Assembly: GCA_036898135.1 (NCBI GenBank)
Contig: CM072514.1
Coordinates: forward strand, 78,395,442-78,459,441
Direction of reading: 5' to 3'
Length of the DNA: 64,000 nt
Source of the DNA: Oncomelania hupensis
Lineage: Eukaryota; Mollusca; Gastropoda; Littorinimorpha; Pomatiopsidae
Made by a program: the position numbers and the translations under genes. Positions 1-11,320 of this stretch are shown piece by piece (within the stretch, counting starts at the first letter, position 1; each line of letters opens with the position of its first letter). The notes beneath the pieces were generated by a model. It saw nothing but the letters and a program-made list of their open reading frames with translations, searched no databases and was not told the origin of the DNA.

Positions 1-1395
1 TCGTTATCTAGTGTTCTTCAGGGACACACCACAGATTAAGGCCGAATCGTAGAAGACCTCTCTGTTTAACACATCTTCTTCTGTTGCGAATGTCTTCGTT
101 TGACCCAACGTATTTTAGTTGGAAATATTCCGTAAACTCTAGGGTCCCTTCAGGCATGTTTTCCAGCAGTTTTTTTAAAGCCTTTCATGATGTCTTTTTT
201 CTTTAAAAACGCCGTGGCGGTCGCCATCTTATCTTTAGAGCGAAGGCGGCATCTTGACGATAGGCTATAGACAATCCAAGTTTTTGTACCTTTCTCCAGT
301 TGGCTTAAGCCATGTGGAAAAAGCAACATTCAGTTGCCAAATCAGGTAAAAACGCGAAGCATTAGTTTGAAAGCAGCAGTTTAAAATCAGATCTGAATAC
401 TTCAATTGCAGTCCGTAGCCGAGTTAAACCATTTTATTTCGGATTTTGCTGACAACTTCTTTATAGAGGTCACCGTTTTATTTCTTGCTAAGAGACAAAA
501 TACCATTGGGTAAATGCGGCAATCAACCTCTCCATTTAGTGTTTACAGTTGAGTAAACATGGGCGGTGTCACAGAAAAAGTTACGTCTCTATATCAAACT
601 CTGCTCCGACTCAGATGTAGAAGGTTGTTGGGTGTTGCAAATTGCCGTCGCACATGTCCCCGTTGAACACGACCCAGTCTGCGCCATCTGCAGATGCACT
701 CCATATCCCATTAAGAGTGGTATCTCCAAGACTAAAAGGGCAAAGGAGGAAGGTGACGTCGCCGTTCGCGTTGAATAGCTCTTCTTATGGACGATTCTTT
801 AGGTAGTGCTCCTTGTGCGGCCGTGCTGATTTTTAACGACACCTCTTCGTTGACGATGGCAGCCGTTGATCGACTTGATGGAATGGCCCCACTTGTCATA
901 ACAGTGTTGGCTTTTCGAACCTGTACAAAAGTTTTTAAAAAAATTTTAATCTCAATAAATCGCTATATTCCTCTCCTCTTTTGCCTTTTTGTAGATGTTA
1001 AAAAAGGATAAAATAATTTAGAACCGCAGTTCAATAGACATCTTGGTAACAGGTTGGGACCCTCACAGGGGGCACTTTCTCCACCCTTTCTTTTCTTTTT
1101 CTTTTTGTGGCCTGGAAGCAACAAATATATAGGCTATAATCGATTCCACTGTACCTCTATTTCAGCAGGATCTGGTGCGTGAAAATGCGTTCCGGACATT
1201 GTAACTGATTCCCTGGAAGATGTTGTTCGTTCTTGTGCGTGTTGACTCAACCTCGGCATTCCCTTGTTGGGCATTTCTAATAGAACTTCGTCGATGTCTT
1301 CTGGTCCACTAAGTAGGAAAACCTCTCCAAGATCAGAAACGGTTTCCCTTTGGTCGTCTTGGTCACTTCCATTGTTTTAGCTTTTTCATGTGCAT
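1..1395 (-). pseudogene. Relic of a FLYWCH/MULE-type DNA transposon gene
   Basis: Read on the minus strand, the segment from 1372 downwards encodes MEVTKTTKGKPFLILERF followed by a Y-L-V-x-x-K pattern, which resembles the start of a FLYWCH zinc finger (T-x-x-G-K-P-x-L then an aromatic). Further along, around 910-730, a reading frame gives LPKESSIRRAIQRERRR then PPLP, like the conserved linker between FLYWCH and the transposase in Mutator-like elements. Stops and frame changes separate these blocks, so it is a decayed copy. About 300-1 may hold the C-terminal end, but I see no diagnostic residues. The termini were not found and the left edge is cut by the window. A domesticated FLYWCH gene is possible but less likely given the stops. 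Confidence 0.45.
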
Positions 1396-1637
1396 TAGCG
1401 AAGAACCAGTTGATTTAAATAGTCAGTCCTAAATGCGAGCTGTACCAATGAGTTCATTTTTACAAATCGTAAATGTAATATAATTTGACTTCATAAACAG
1501 TTCAGTAAATTGGATGCTACTTTGAACAAATGTCTTTCTACATTCGATACAGTGATTTTTTTCGATAAGAATCTTTTCTGTGTTAAATACATTCATAAAA
1601 GTGATTATTCAATGAAATTCTTTTCCATAATAAGTAT

Positions 1638-2180
1638 GTAGCCGAGCGGAGTATTTGACGGCCCCACCCGAACTGTTAATTTCATTTATCCCTCGTAAGA
1701 AAAACATAAAAATATTTGCCCTGCAAGGCGACGAAGCGTTTTGATAGTAAACCGGTTTGCCGGTTAATAGTGCCACGACATTCTCTATAAGTCACTGCCA
1801 TTGACCTGCATAAAATGCCTCAGCACCAAAAGCTGAAGATGAATGGTCAGGCGGGGAGAACACATGTCGTGTCTCCTTATCCTGCATAACCCAATGGCCA
1901 CATCAAATGATTCTGCACAGTAGAAGCCACCCAATGCTAGACTAACCAACAAATGGAAGGTAGACAATCCCTCCCAAGCATGAACCAGTCGCCACCCAAT
2001 GCTAGACTAACCAACACATGGAAGGTAGACCGGTTTACTATCAACACGCTTCATCGCCTTGAGGGGGCAAATATTTTTTATGTCCCTCGTGCAAGGGATA
2101 AATAAAAATAACAGTTCGGTTTGGGCCGTGTTCTCAAGGGTGTGGCCGAGAAATGGGAGTCAAATACTCCTCTCGGCTAC
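1638..2180. mobile_element. 543-bp foldback/MITE-like element with ~120-bp inverted ends
   Basis: The left end (1638-1757) and right end (about 2028-2180) are imperfect inverted repeats: gtagccgag..ggagtatttgac on the left is mirrored by gtcaaatactcc..ctcggctac on the right, and accggtttactatca recurs inverted near the inner edges. No coding capacity is visible between the arms. The centre carries a direct duplication of about 39 bp (1928-1966 and 1992-2030) with a 64-bp period. I could not recognise a clean target-site duplication, so the superfamily is undetermined. It sits in the intron upstream of the exon at 2700. Confidence 0.62.
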
Positions 2181-2699
2181 AAGTGGTGCAGCGACCGGGA
2201 ACAGGATGATGCTGGACTATGGTAACTGTTGAAGGCAAAATTTTGACTGTTAAGTCAGTTAATGGAGACTGACTCGGCGTAGTCAGTGGCGGTTCCAGAA
2301 CACAAGCTGAACCCCGACATTTTTAAGTTTCAAGATCAGGGTTTCATTGTTGATCTTCGCACTGGGAATGCATACAGCAAGTGACAGTATGACGAAAGGG
2401 CGTAACTGTCGTGACTTTTAAAATATGGTAAAACGATGGTGGCTTAAAAAAGGGCGAAAATGCTCCAATTCGAGCGTGCTATTCAGCATGTATTGGCTTT
2501 CTAGTAAATAACTTCCAATCATCTGTGAACAAAAAAGGTAGGAAATCGGTTAATTATTGTGGATCTTTTAATCAAGAATTAACCTAGGGTCACCCAGAGA
2601 TAACACAACGATTTTTGAAACAAATGAGTTAGTCTTGATAAAACATGTAAAAGAGAGACAGAGAGAAGTAGAACGGTGATATTTTGTTGCGTTTTGCAG
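2181..2699. other. Intron sequence, nothing recognised
   Basis: AT-rich noncoding sequence between the MITE and the first recognised ABCA exon. It ends in a splice acceptor, ttgcgttttgcag, at 2687-2699. I see no ORF, repeat or RNA gene. Confidence 0.5.
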
Positions 2700-2949
2700 G
2701 AGCAGGTTATCGCCTTACAATCGAAAAAGAAAGTAACTATCATCGTGGAACCATTACTCAGGTCATCTTCGAACATATTCCTGGTTCTCGGTTTGAGAGA
2801 GGAAACCTCAGTGAAGACGTCTTCCTGTTGCCTGATGTCCAGTCGGTAAAATTTCCTGCTCTGCTCCGAGATTTCGATTTCAGGCAACGTGAACTAGGCA
2901 TCAAAAACTTCGGCGTCACTGCTACAACAATGGAAGAAGTGTTCTTGAA
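2700..2949 (+). CDS. ABCA: ABCA transporter exon: C-terminal end of nucleotide-binding half 1
   Basis: The exon follows the acceptor ttttgcag (AG 2698-2699) and ends before the donor gtgagt (GT 2950-2951). It encodes AGYRLTIEKES, then IPGSRFERGNLSEDVFLLP, then ELGIKNFGVTATTMEEVFLK. This is the characteristic region after NBD1 in ABCA lipid transporters: the G-A-G-Y-R-L-T start, the F-x-L-P strand and the G-x-T-x-T-T-M-E-E-V-F-L-K ending. ABCA proteins are full-length membrane ABC transporters that move lipids across membranes. The exon starts after one base of a codon and ends after two bases of the K codon. Walker A, signature and Walker B motifs must lie upstream of the window. Family confidence is high; which ABCA paralogue is not resolved. 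Confidence 0.9.
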
Positions 2950-3160
2950 GTGAGTTGTAATAATTACTACATTCGTGTTCCCTTTATATTAAACAAAAAA
3001 CATTTTGCAGCTTAGCTTTAGAAGATTTTCACCGAATATTTGTGTCTTGTTTTTAACATTCTTTTAGTTTATTAATTTGTTGACTATGTACTCACATCCC
3101 CCAGCCTCCTCCCACCTCCCAAAGAAAATCTAGGATTTTGCAAATCTGTGCGAGATGACT
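2950..3160. other. Intron; the right part is a fragment of the dispersed AAGGTCA-type repeat
   Basis: A short intronic stretch. From about 3120 it matches the repeat family that contains aaatctgtgcgagatga, and LINE-A is inserted directly into that motif. Confidence 0.45.
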
Positions 3161-3721
3161 GCTATCCTATCCTATAGTGTAAATCTGAGGTCGTTGGGGC
3201 ACCACAGATGATCGTTTAACCAGCATACTCCTTCTTTCTCTGTCCTCAGCAACCCTGATGGCTTCGCTCAGGGTCAAGCCAATCCATTCTCGAATGTTGT
3301 CCTCCCACCTCTTTTTCGGTCTCCCTCTTCTTCTACCTCCTTGTACTGTGCCTTGCAAGATGGTTTTTGCAAGGCCTGATGCTCTGGTGACCTAGCCATA
3401 CCATCGGAGTTTCCGTTTCTTCACCACTGTGAGCATGTGATCGTGTTGTCCAATGGCTTGTGTGATAATCTGTCGGACTTCGTTGTTGGTGATGTGCTGG
3501 GTATAGGAAATTCCCAGAAGTCTTCTGTAGCACCACATCTCCATGCTTTGTATTCTTCGTTTTAGACCTGCTATGAGAGCTCATGTTTCGCAAGCGTTTA
3601 GGAGATGACAAGGGAGTGCAGCAGCCTTACCCTGGAATATAGATCTGATGGTTTTGTCTATTTAGATTGGCTTCAAACTTGCCAGGGCAGCAGTTGTTTG
3701 TGCAATCCTGGAGGGTTTTCA
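3161..3721 (-). mobile_element. LINE family A, copy 1 (5'-truncated 3' end)
   Basis: Minus-strand non-LTR retrotransposon fragment. The 3' end is at the low coordinate, marked by tandem tatcc units (3163-3175). The reading frames give the family's C-terminal block (GGRRRGRPKKRWEDNIREW and LSEAIRVAEDRERR) plus the preceding YRRLL/QHITN region, split by frameshifts. A 19-bp direct repeat, aaatctgtgcgagatgact, flanks it at 3142-3160 and 3722-3740. That is a clear target-site duplication and shows insertion into a pre-existing copy of the AAGGTCA-type repeat. It is a dead, 5'-truncated copy. Confidence 0.85.
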
Positions 3722-3884
3722 AAATCTGTGCGAGATGACTCCTAAATATATATTAATAGTCCAAACATTACAGGTTAAAAAAAATGTCCGTCCGTCCCTC
3801 TGTTTGTTCGCCGTCGGCCGTCCGGCGTCTGTCGGTGAAAAACATGGAAGTGGATTAATATCTTCTTTTAATCAAACTGCCTTC
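3722..3884. repeat. Continuation of the interrupted AAGGTCA-type dispersed repeat
   Basis: Resumes the repeat broken by LINE-A copy 1: the duplicated aaatctgtgcgagatgact is followed by cctaaata, gtccgtccgtccctctg and cgccgtc. The same order appears at 12540, 38330, 43315 and 43680. Confidence 0.6.
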
Positions 3885-4367
3885 TCTCCAAGGTAAGGCT
3901 GCTGCGCTCCCTTGTCATCTCCATCTTCCTATACGCTTGCGAAACATGGACCTTTACAGCAGACCTACAACGAAGAATACAACGCATGGAGATGAGGTGC
4001 TACAGAAGACTTTTGGGCATTTCCTATACCCAGCACATCACCAACAACGAATTCCGACAGACCATCACACGAGCTATTGGACAACACGATCACATGTTCA
4101 CAGTGGGCAAGAAACGGAAACTCCGATGGTATGGCCACGTCACCAGAGCATCAGGCCTTGCAAGACCATCTGCAAGGCATAGTGCAAGGAGGTAGAAGAT
4201 GAGGGAGACCGAAAAAGAGGTGGGAGGACAACATTCGAGAATGGACTGGTTTGACACAGAGCGAAGCCATCAGGGTTGCTGAGGACAGAGAAAGAAGGAG
4301 TACGCTGGTTAAACGATCATCTGTGGTGCCCCAACGACTTTCGAGTTATGGGATAGGACAGGATAGG
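3885..4367 (+). mobile_element. LINE family A, copy 2 (+ strand 3' end)
   Basis: Plus-strand fragment covering the family's C-terminal coding region: MEMRCYRRLLGISYTQHITN at about 3986, KKRKLRWYGHVTRAS, then a frameshifted R-K-K-R-W-E-D block and REWTGL. It ends at gttatgggataggacaggatag, the family's 3' tail signature. Frameshifts near 4160-4200 break the frame. It lies head-to-head with copy 1, about 165 bp apart. Confidence 0.8.
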
Positions 4368-4802
4368 TTTCCCTCGTTTTAAAATAGAAGCGATGTTCAA
4401 CTGTCTTTATATGGGAAGAAGAGAAGTTACCGTTTCAGTCTGATTGATTGACTTTAACTCCATTTGGAGATCCATTTGAAGATTCTTGCCAAATGGGAAT
4501 AAAGGCTGATCACATATTGATGAAATAAATCTGTTTCCTAAAACAATTTTCGTATGATTAACATATTTTTCGGCGGATAGGCGTAATTCCGCCTAAAAGA
4601 GGTTTTACATGCCTGAGGTCAGGATCTTTAACATTCCTGCGATGGAATGTATATGTGCAGAGATTAGACCTCAGTATATATTCCCACCCGAAGGGTTCAG
4701 TTACAATGATGTAAAGAAATACTTGTAAATCTACAACTACTTGGAGGGAGTCTGCCATGAAAGTTTTAGTAGATCATCAACATAGACGATATCGTCGATT
4801 TA
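4368..4802. other. Intron sequence, nothing recognised
   Basis: Noncoding sequence with no ORF of coding character and no repeat I can match elsewhere in the window. Confidence 0.4.
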
Positions 4803-4818
4803 CATCATCATCATCATT

Positions 4819-4892
<74 letters not shown>

Positions 4893-4940
4893 TATCTTCA
4901 TTATAATCATCATCAACATCATCATTATTATTTATTTATT

Positions 4941-5014
<74 letters not shown>
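4803..5014. repeat. Compound trinucleotide microsatellite (ATC)n then (TTA)n
   Basis: About 120 bp of near-perfect atc/tca units (4803-4924) run into ttta/tta units (4925-5014). Apparent poly-Ile ORFs here are only translations of the repeat. Confidence 0.95.
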
Positions 5015-5507
5015 CAAGCCTTGTTTTATCACATGTTTGGTGTGATGGCGTGCAGAGTAGGAGAGGCAGAGAGTCATGGCGTCCACGGTGTTCAGGCCAT
5101 AGGTGGATTGTACCCAACCCTGTTTGGTACGTTTAAGCATGCACAATACCTTCCAGTGCTTCTTTTAAGTCAACAATGGACGCTTTCATTCCTAAACCTT
5201 CCGATTCTGTCTGTATCTTTGGTGTGTGAACTAGCTTATAGATTATTCGTTCTGATTTATTTAATCTCATAGCATTCTGACATCGGATTCTTTTTCCGTC
5301 ACTGCATAACTGAACGATAAAACGGTCCTTAATATCAGCATTGAGAAGTTTTTGTGTAGCGAAGTGGGAGGCGACTGGTCACGCTTGGGAGAGATTATCC
5401 TCCTCGTGAGTGCCTGAGGGTATTTGTTCCTTTGTTAGTTTGGCCTTGAATGGATGCTGTGGTGCAGAATCCTTGGGTGTGTGCTTGAACCCTTGGAAAA
5501 GGGGACA
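5015..5507. other. Intron sequence, nothing recognised
   Basis: An 83-codon open frame at 5021-5272 has no recognisable domain, and I do not call it a gene. No repeat matched. Confidence 0.35.
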
Positions 5508-5995
5508 TGCTCAGTGTCAAGCCAGTCCATTCTTGAATGTTGTCCTCCCACCTCTTTTTCGGTCTCCCTCTTCTTCTACTTCCTTGCATTGTGCCTTGCA
5601 GGGTGGTATTTGCAAGGTCTGATGCTCTGGTGACGTGGCAATACCATCGGAGTTTCTCATTCTTTACCACTGTGAGCATGTCATCGAGTTGTCCAATGGC
5701 TTGTGTGATGGTCTCTCGGACTTCGTCGATATAGAAAATGCCCAGAAGTCTTCTGTAGCACCTCATCTCCATGCTTTGTATTCTTTGTGGTAGGTCTGCT
5801 GTGATGGTCCATGTTTCCCAAGAGTATAGGAAGATGGAGATGACAAGGGAGCGCTAGTGCAACAACCTTACCTTGGAATGTAGATTGATGGTCCTGTCTT
5901 TCCAAATGGGTTTCAACTTTGTCAGGGCAGCAGTTGTTTGTGCAATCCTGGAGAGGACACCCTCTCAGGACCCACTTTCTCATACAATTAAAAAC
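5508..5995 (-). mobile_element. LINE family A, copy 3 (internal 3' fragment)
   Basis: Minus-strand fragment: MEMRCYRRLLGIF, then EVRETITQAIGQLDDMLTVV, then GSRRRGRPKKRWEDNIQEW. It ends within TLS near 5508 without the usual tatcc tail, so the 3' end is missing. An internal deletion near 5724 removes the YTQHITN stretch present in other copies. The upstream part (5830-5960) carries the preceding RT-thumb region in broken frames. Confidence 0.75.
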
Positions 5996-6012
5996 AAATT
6001 CATATATTCATG

Positions 6013-6214
6013 ACATGTTCACAATGGTGAAGAAACAAAAATTCCGATGGTATGGCCATGTCACCAGAGCATCAGGCCTTGCAAAGACCATCATGCAAGA
6101 CACGGTGCAAGGAGGCAGAAGAAGAGGGAGACAGAAAAAGTGATGGGAGGACAGCATTCGAGAATGGACTGGCTTAACTGAGCGAAGCCATGAGGGTTGC
6201 AGAGGACAGTAAAA
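6013..6214 (+). mobile_element. LINE family A, copy 4, left part (split by a hAT-like insertion)
   Basis: Plus-strand fragment: MFTMVKKQKFRWYGHVTRAS, then GGRRRGRQKK, a stop, then the E-W-T-G-L and AVRVAEDS-like sequence. It is interrupted at 6215 by the hAT-like element and resumes at 7351. The gtaaaa at 6209-6214 is the left copy of the target duplication. Confidence 0.75.
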
Positions 6215-7344
6215 CAGAGGTGCCTACTGTACACGCTGGCGCGTATTTTTACGAATTTTCAACAAAAAAAATACGACAATACGAGCAATTTCTAAAAAAT
6301 ACGCATTTTCGTGGTGTACCAAAAAAAAAAAAAATTTTTTTTCGCACTGATTTTATATATGTTTTGATCTGCTATTTCCTTTACTTGCTGACCCTAGAGC
6401 GCATGTGCAAAAGTAAAATCTCGTGCGTGAGAGGTAGTGCGAGACTTTGTATCCGCCATTGTGCTAAACATGGTGTCGTGAAAGCTTTTACACGAGAGTG
6501 ACGATGAGAGCGAGTCTGAAGAAAAGCGGGTTAGGTTGCAATTAAGCAAAAAGCGCGACAACATTTCTTACGCGAATCACGTGAACGTTTTTGAGGAATA
6601 ATCGAATCTTCGAAAGGAGTTCATTATGCTCTGCTGAGTCACTGCAACAAAGAGTTCAGCATTGCTCTGCATAGACATTCAGCGACACTTAGATTAGGTA
6701 TTACGGACGAACATTTTATTTTGGTTCAGGATGTTTTATTTAGTATTTATTATATAGTACAAACCTTTAGAAGATTAAAAAAAAATTAAATTGTTCAAAT
6801 CGGTCAATATTAAGGCACTCATTTAACTGTTCAAAGTGGGTAACCCTCACATAAAAATAAAACGCGTTTTTCCCAAAAGTGGCTGAGGTGTCTAAAATTA
6901 ATACAAAGTGCATAAAAAGGCACTGTATTTACACAACAAAATGCAGAACACTCTAGTATGCTCAGAAAACAAAAAGTGTTGCCAGTTTTAGCAGAATATA
7001 CGAAAATAATGATGCATTTATATATATTCATAATTCATATTAATTGTTGGACAATATGAAGATCTTTTGGGGGGTTATGCCTATGGAGTAAAATACAACA
7101 CACAAAAATTATATTAGTGTGCATTTGTGACCATAACTTGTTGAGTTCTATATTATTTTGTTTCATGAGGATTAACATGGTGAGCTGGAATTAGTATGAA
7201 TTGATGTTTTTGAATGTGGCAGTTTTCATGACAATAATTCTTTGATCAAATGTTGTGAGTTGCGCGAAATCTGACATGACACAAAATACACATTTTTAAT
7301 GCAGCCAGTACACAAATGGTCAGACAGTGGGGTAGACACCTCTG
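6215..7344. mobile_element. hAT-like non-autonomous transposon 1 (1130 bp, 6-bp TSD gtaaaa)
   Basis: The terminal inverted repeats are cagaggtgcctactgt at 6215 and its imperfect inverse, agtggggtagacacctctg, ending at 7344. A 6-bp duplication, gtaaaa, flanks it (6209-6214 and 7345-7350), and the LINE-A sequence reads through once the insert is removed. The subterminal left side has repeated aatacg units. The interior has an open frame to 6501 without recognisable transposase motifs, so it looks non-autonomous. CAGRG-type termini fit hAT; the 6-bp rather than 8-bp duplication would fit the hAT6 group, which is an inference. Confidence 0.75.
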
Positions 7345-7430
7345 GTAAAAGATGGAGTACGCTGGTTAAACGATCATCTGTGGTGCTCCAACGACCTTTG
7401 AGTTAAGGGTCGGATAGGATAGAATCATAT
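7345..7430 (+). mobile_element. LINE family A, copy 4, right part (3' end)
   Basis: After the duplicated gtaaaa, the LINE-A 3' end resumes (gatggagtacgctggttaaa, then a degenerate ggataggatag tail at about 7412-7422). With 6013-6214 this makes one pre-existing LINE copy. Confidence 0.75.
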
Positions 7431-7978
7431 ATTCAGTAATAGTAGTAGTCACAATCACACACAATCACATGCATACTGAATAATGATAAACAAACACACA
7501 AAATGTCACCCACTAAACTGAAATAATATCAATGAAATGTTTTTGATTTCCCCTTTTCTTGACTCCCCTCAAATGCTAAAATAAAAAAAACTAATAGCAA
7601 ATCTAATGCAATCATGTCTTTCCTGACGAAACTAAATCAATACAAACAAGCACGTTCGGGGGAGGGTGTGTTTGCGTGTGTGTGAAGAAACATTAAACAA
7701 TCGAAAATGCACATTGCGCTTAATCCATAATTCAATATTATAATTTATATACCTTCTCATAAACATGATTGTTCCTACAAATGCATATTATAATTCCATT
7801 TCTAGTCAACAACCTTGATTCATCCTCTCTCTCACCTTCATCAACCCTCTCCATACTATAGTACATCGTCTCCCCTCTCACATATTATAATATATAATAC
7901 GTCGTCACCCTTGACCTCATTTCCATCACCCCTCTCTCACATTCATCACCTCTCTAGCATACTATAATACATCGTCAC
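7431..7978. other. Intron; degenerate minisatellite with cctctctca and catcacc units
   Basis: From about 7800 the sequence consists of diverged units of the type catcacccctctctcac. The same units continue at 10063-10110 on the other side of the solo LTR, so the LTR landed inside this minisatellite. Nothing is recognised at 7431-7800. Confidence 0.5.
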
Positions 7979-10062
7979 TGTGACGACACGAGTTTTCAGA
8001 TAGCAGGGAGAATTATACTTTTTACGAAGTTACACTTCTCCGTATATAGTGTACATAGAATAACGTGACCGATTTACTTTTTGCGTATGAAAGTGCAGTT
8101 TCGTAAAGTCCGTGCATAACGAAGAAGACAGGGAGTAGGCCAAATTCAGAACAGGGATACGCGTAATAAAGAAGGTGCATACTGACGAGAGCTCGACTAT
8201 TTGCTTGTGGCCGGCGCGTTTTTGGAGGGCAGAGTGGTTTGAGATGCTGTTGCGAGAGGATCGAATCTAACGAGGCAGCAACCCTGTGACAGAGGTCATT
8301 GTAGTGTAGGGTACTGTTGGAAGGGTGTGTTTATTGCTTATATAGCCACCCAAGGTCTTATGCCCTCGTCGGGATAAGGATGTTTAGAGTTCGAAAGGAA
8401 GGATATTAACTGCCATTTGTCAATGAGTGTAGAGTTATATTCTTAAGGTGTGTGTCGTTCTCGATTGAACACCCACCAAGACTTAGTGTCTGTGACAGAG
8501 CTAAGGTGACCTCATCCTCAGATATAAGTGTTATTTGGAAAGTGAAATAACCAGCAATAGCAAGACAAAGTGACTCTCAAAAGACTAACCAGTTGTATTT
8601 GTGACAGTGCTGTGTTGTGTTGTGGTGTTGGGGGGAAAGGTGTGTCACAAGCCGAGGCCTAAAAGGTGAGCAAATCCTGTTATTTAATTCTCTAGTGGCG
8701 CACTCCGAGAACTGCGTACGCGTATGAGTGGTAATGAGTGTGGGGAAGGGGATGTATTTTAGGATGCATAATGAATTTTGTTGATTTTATATGATTTTCT
8801 TGTGATTTTCTTATTGTATATGTGATGGGGAAATGTCGTTGCTGTTGTTGTTATAAAAGTGGGTCAAAGGCGACGATGGAAAATGTAGAGAGGGAGAGAG
8901 AGAGTGGGGGTGTATGTATGGAGAGAGCGATAGAATGTATTATGCTGAACAAAGATGAAGTGATGATTATGAAGGAAGCACGTTTATAGTATAGTATGGC
9001 AAGGTAGTATGGATGAAGGGAGATAATCGTGATGTGTTATAATTGTTGGGGGTGACGGTGATGATGAAGGGAGGCGGAATGAATCAGGACTGTGCGATTG
9101 AAGTGTGGTTGCAATAATTATGTACATTTATATAAATGTTTGTGTTTATAGAAGATGCGAATTATTTAGCATCAAAGGTTGATTTATATTATTGAAATGT
9201 GTGTATAGCATCTTGTATTATCATCATGGTATTCATACACAGGTCAAGATGGTGGACGGAGGACGGCGTGTCATATTAGATTATATAGTGTTATTGTTTT
9301 GTAAGCAGGCTGTTAAGACTGTGTATATGCTTACAGGTTTGGGCTGTTACTTCTACGCATTATTTCAACGCTGTTGCTTCTGATGTTGCTTCTTATGCTG
9401 TACTTATGTTGCTGTTGTTGACGCTGATTGGGTTCTAGCCAGCCTGGGGGGTGCCCTTGCCTCTACAGCAGAGTAGTGTTGTGGTGATCTCTGCCACTGC
9501 TGCAGGTTTTGCCTATGTATCGAGGCAACACTATTACAGGAGGTTTTCATACCTAATTCATGCACACACAGACTCACACTGCACCACACCTAAAAACATA
9601 TTCATTTAGTTAGAAGAATCATCCGCTTATTGTGAAAGAGACTGTTTAGCTCTCTGAGCTACTTGACAAGAACATTGAGACAGTGCTTCTGAGCCACAGC
9701 TTCGCCTAGGTAATAGTTTATGATTAAAGATTCAAACGCCATTGCTTATTATTTGAAGATTTACATTTTGAATTGATTTATTGATTGTGATTTTGTTGTA
9801 CACATTTTGTAAAGAAATTGTTGTTTAGTTCTGTTTGGGGTTGTTACAAGGGGAGGTAATTGTTAGTTAGTATTGGGACGGGGGTCTGTTTAGGGGTTGA
9901 GGGGAGGTTAGTTCCCATTTGTCCTGTGTTTGTATGTTAATTGTGGAATAAAAGAGTGTGATTGTATTCTGGCATTTTGTGTTAGTTTATTTTGTTTGAG
10001 TTTTATTCCTATTCACTCGTTGCATGTGCTGAAGTCACGGAACCCGCTCGGGGGCCGTGACA
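7979..10062 (+). mobile_element. Solo LTR 1 of a gypsy-type element (2084 bp, TSD gtcac)
   Basis: The block starts tgtgacgacacgag and ends gggggccgtgaca, so it has the TG...CA ends of an LTR with a 5-bp inverted terminus (TGTGA/...TGACA-like). It is flanked by a 5-bp direct repeat, gtcac (7974-7978 and 10063-10067). A polyadenylation signal AATAAA at 9947-9952 lies 115 bp before the right edge, giving the + orientation. No gag-pol or second LTR is visible, so a solo LTR left by LTR-LTR recombination is the best reading. Small ORFs inside (9192, 9930) are not coding. Confidence 0.68.
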
Positions 10063-10067
10063 GTCAC

Positions 10068-11320
10068 CCCTCTCTCATATTCATCACCCCTCTCTCTCAT
10101 ATTATGATGTACTTCATCGTCACCGTTGACCTTATTTTGGCAACATCATCAACAACATTATTCCATTTTACATCTTCATCAAGAAAATCATATTAAAAAA
10201 ATGCTATGTAACAGAATATCACTTTCCCCCTCATCCTTCATTCACGTACGCATGCTCGGAGTGCATAGCCACTAAGAAATTGAGATTCTGGGCACCAACT
10301 CACCTTCAAGTCCTCAGCCTGTGAAGTACAGATACACCAACACCACAACACAACACAATACAATCTGTGGAGAGTAGATGGTTCGTTCACTGCGCTAACC
10401 CATCCCAGTACATCCCAGCTCCGATGAGGTAGCTGGACCTTGGGCGGTCCCTAAGAAAAGAGTACACACCCTTAAGAAAAGACTGATCACACAGAAATGG
10501 TGGCAGTCATATTCCTCCCACTACTGCTATAAAATTATTCTCTTTAGCAATATTGACAGTACTCTGGTCATTCTTGCACTTACGAAGGAGCAAGACCTCG
10601 GGTGGTTCTAACACAAGACACAACACTCTTATGAAATGACTCTAATTCTATCCTATGATAGTGGTAGTCACACTTCATCCAGAATAGCCGTCTGATCGTA
10701 AGCGCTACTGGTTTGACTCTGAGTCCTAACCCTTTTTCTCAATCCACAGTAAAAGGCACATAGCTCCGTTCAGTCCCCTAATACCCATCGGGCTATGCGT
10801 TTTGCACGTGAAAAAAACACATTCCTATCATAACCTACGCAATACAAACTGCTGATCCAAACTTTGCACATCGCACTCTCAGAGATATGAAACTCTACAT
10901 ACAACCTGACACAGCATAATCTTAGCGTGCGTCAAGACCCGTGTCGTCACAACATCAACACAAACACTAAACAACCAGTAAGGAAAATGTAAATGATTAA
11001 AGCCATAATTCGAATACTAATACAGTAAACATACAACAGAATTATATAATAAAACGGTACTAGGTTAAAAAATTCCGTTAAAAATTCAGAAAAAAAGTAC
11101 TTATAAATTATGGCGGACTACCTTATGTACATTTATGTATGTTTATTGGATAAGGTTTGTTTACAACTCTGTTCCTCGGAAATGAATAATTGTTGACAAC
11201 TTTGTTCCATGAGCAGTATGTGAGTTATATCAACTTTGTCCTTCTTATTGTTTTCGTTATAATACGTTCCTTATGTATGTGTCCCCTCTATCCTGTTCTC
11301 TTGGTTTCAATTACTTGTTG
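10068..11320. other. Long noncoding intron stretch
   Basis: The minisatellite remnant to about 10110 is followed by roughly 1.2 kb in which I recognise no coding frame, RNA gene or repeat shared with the rest of the window. Confidence 0.4.

Noticed and set aside
566..1011. Two short plus-strand open frames
   Set aside because: They run antisense to the FLYWCH/MULE relic and have no domain of their own.
3937..4195. Overlapping plus-strand frames as separate small genes
   Set aside because: They are two frames of the same LINE-A C-terminal region; only one matches the family.
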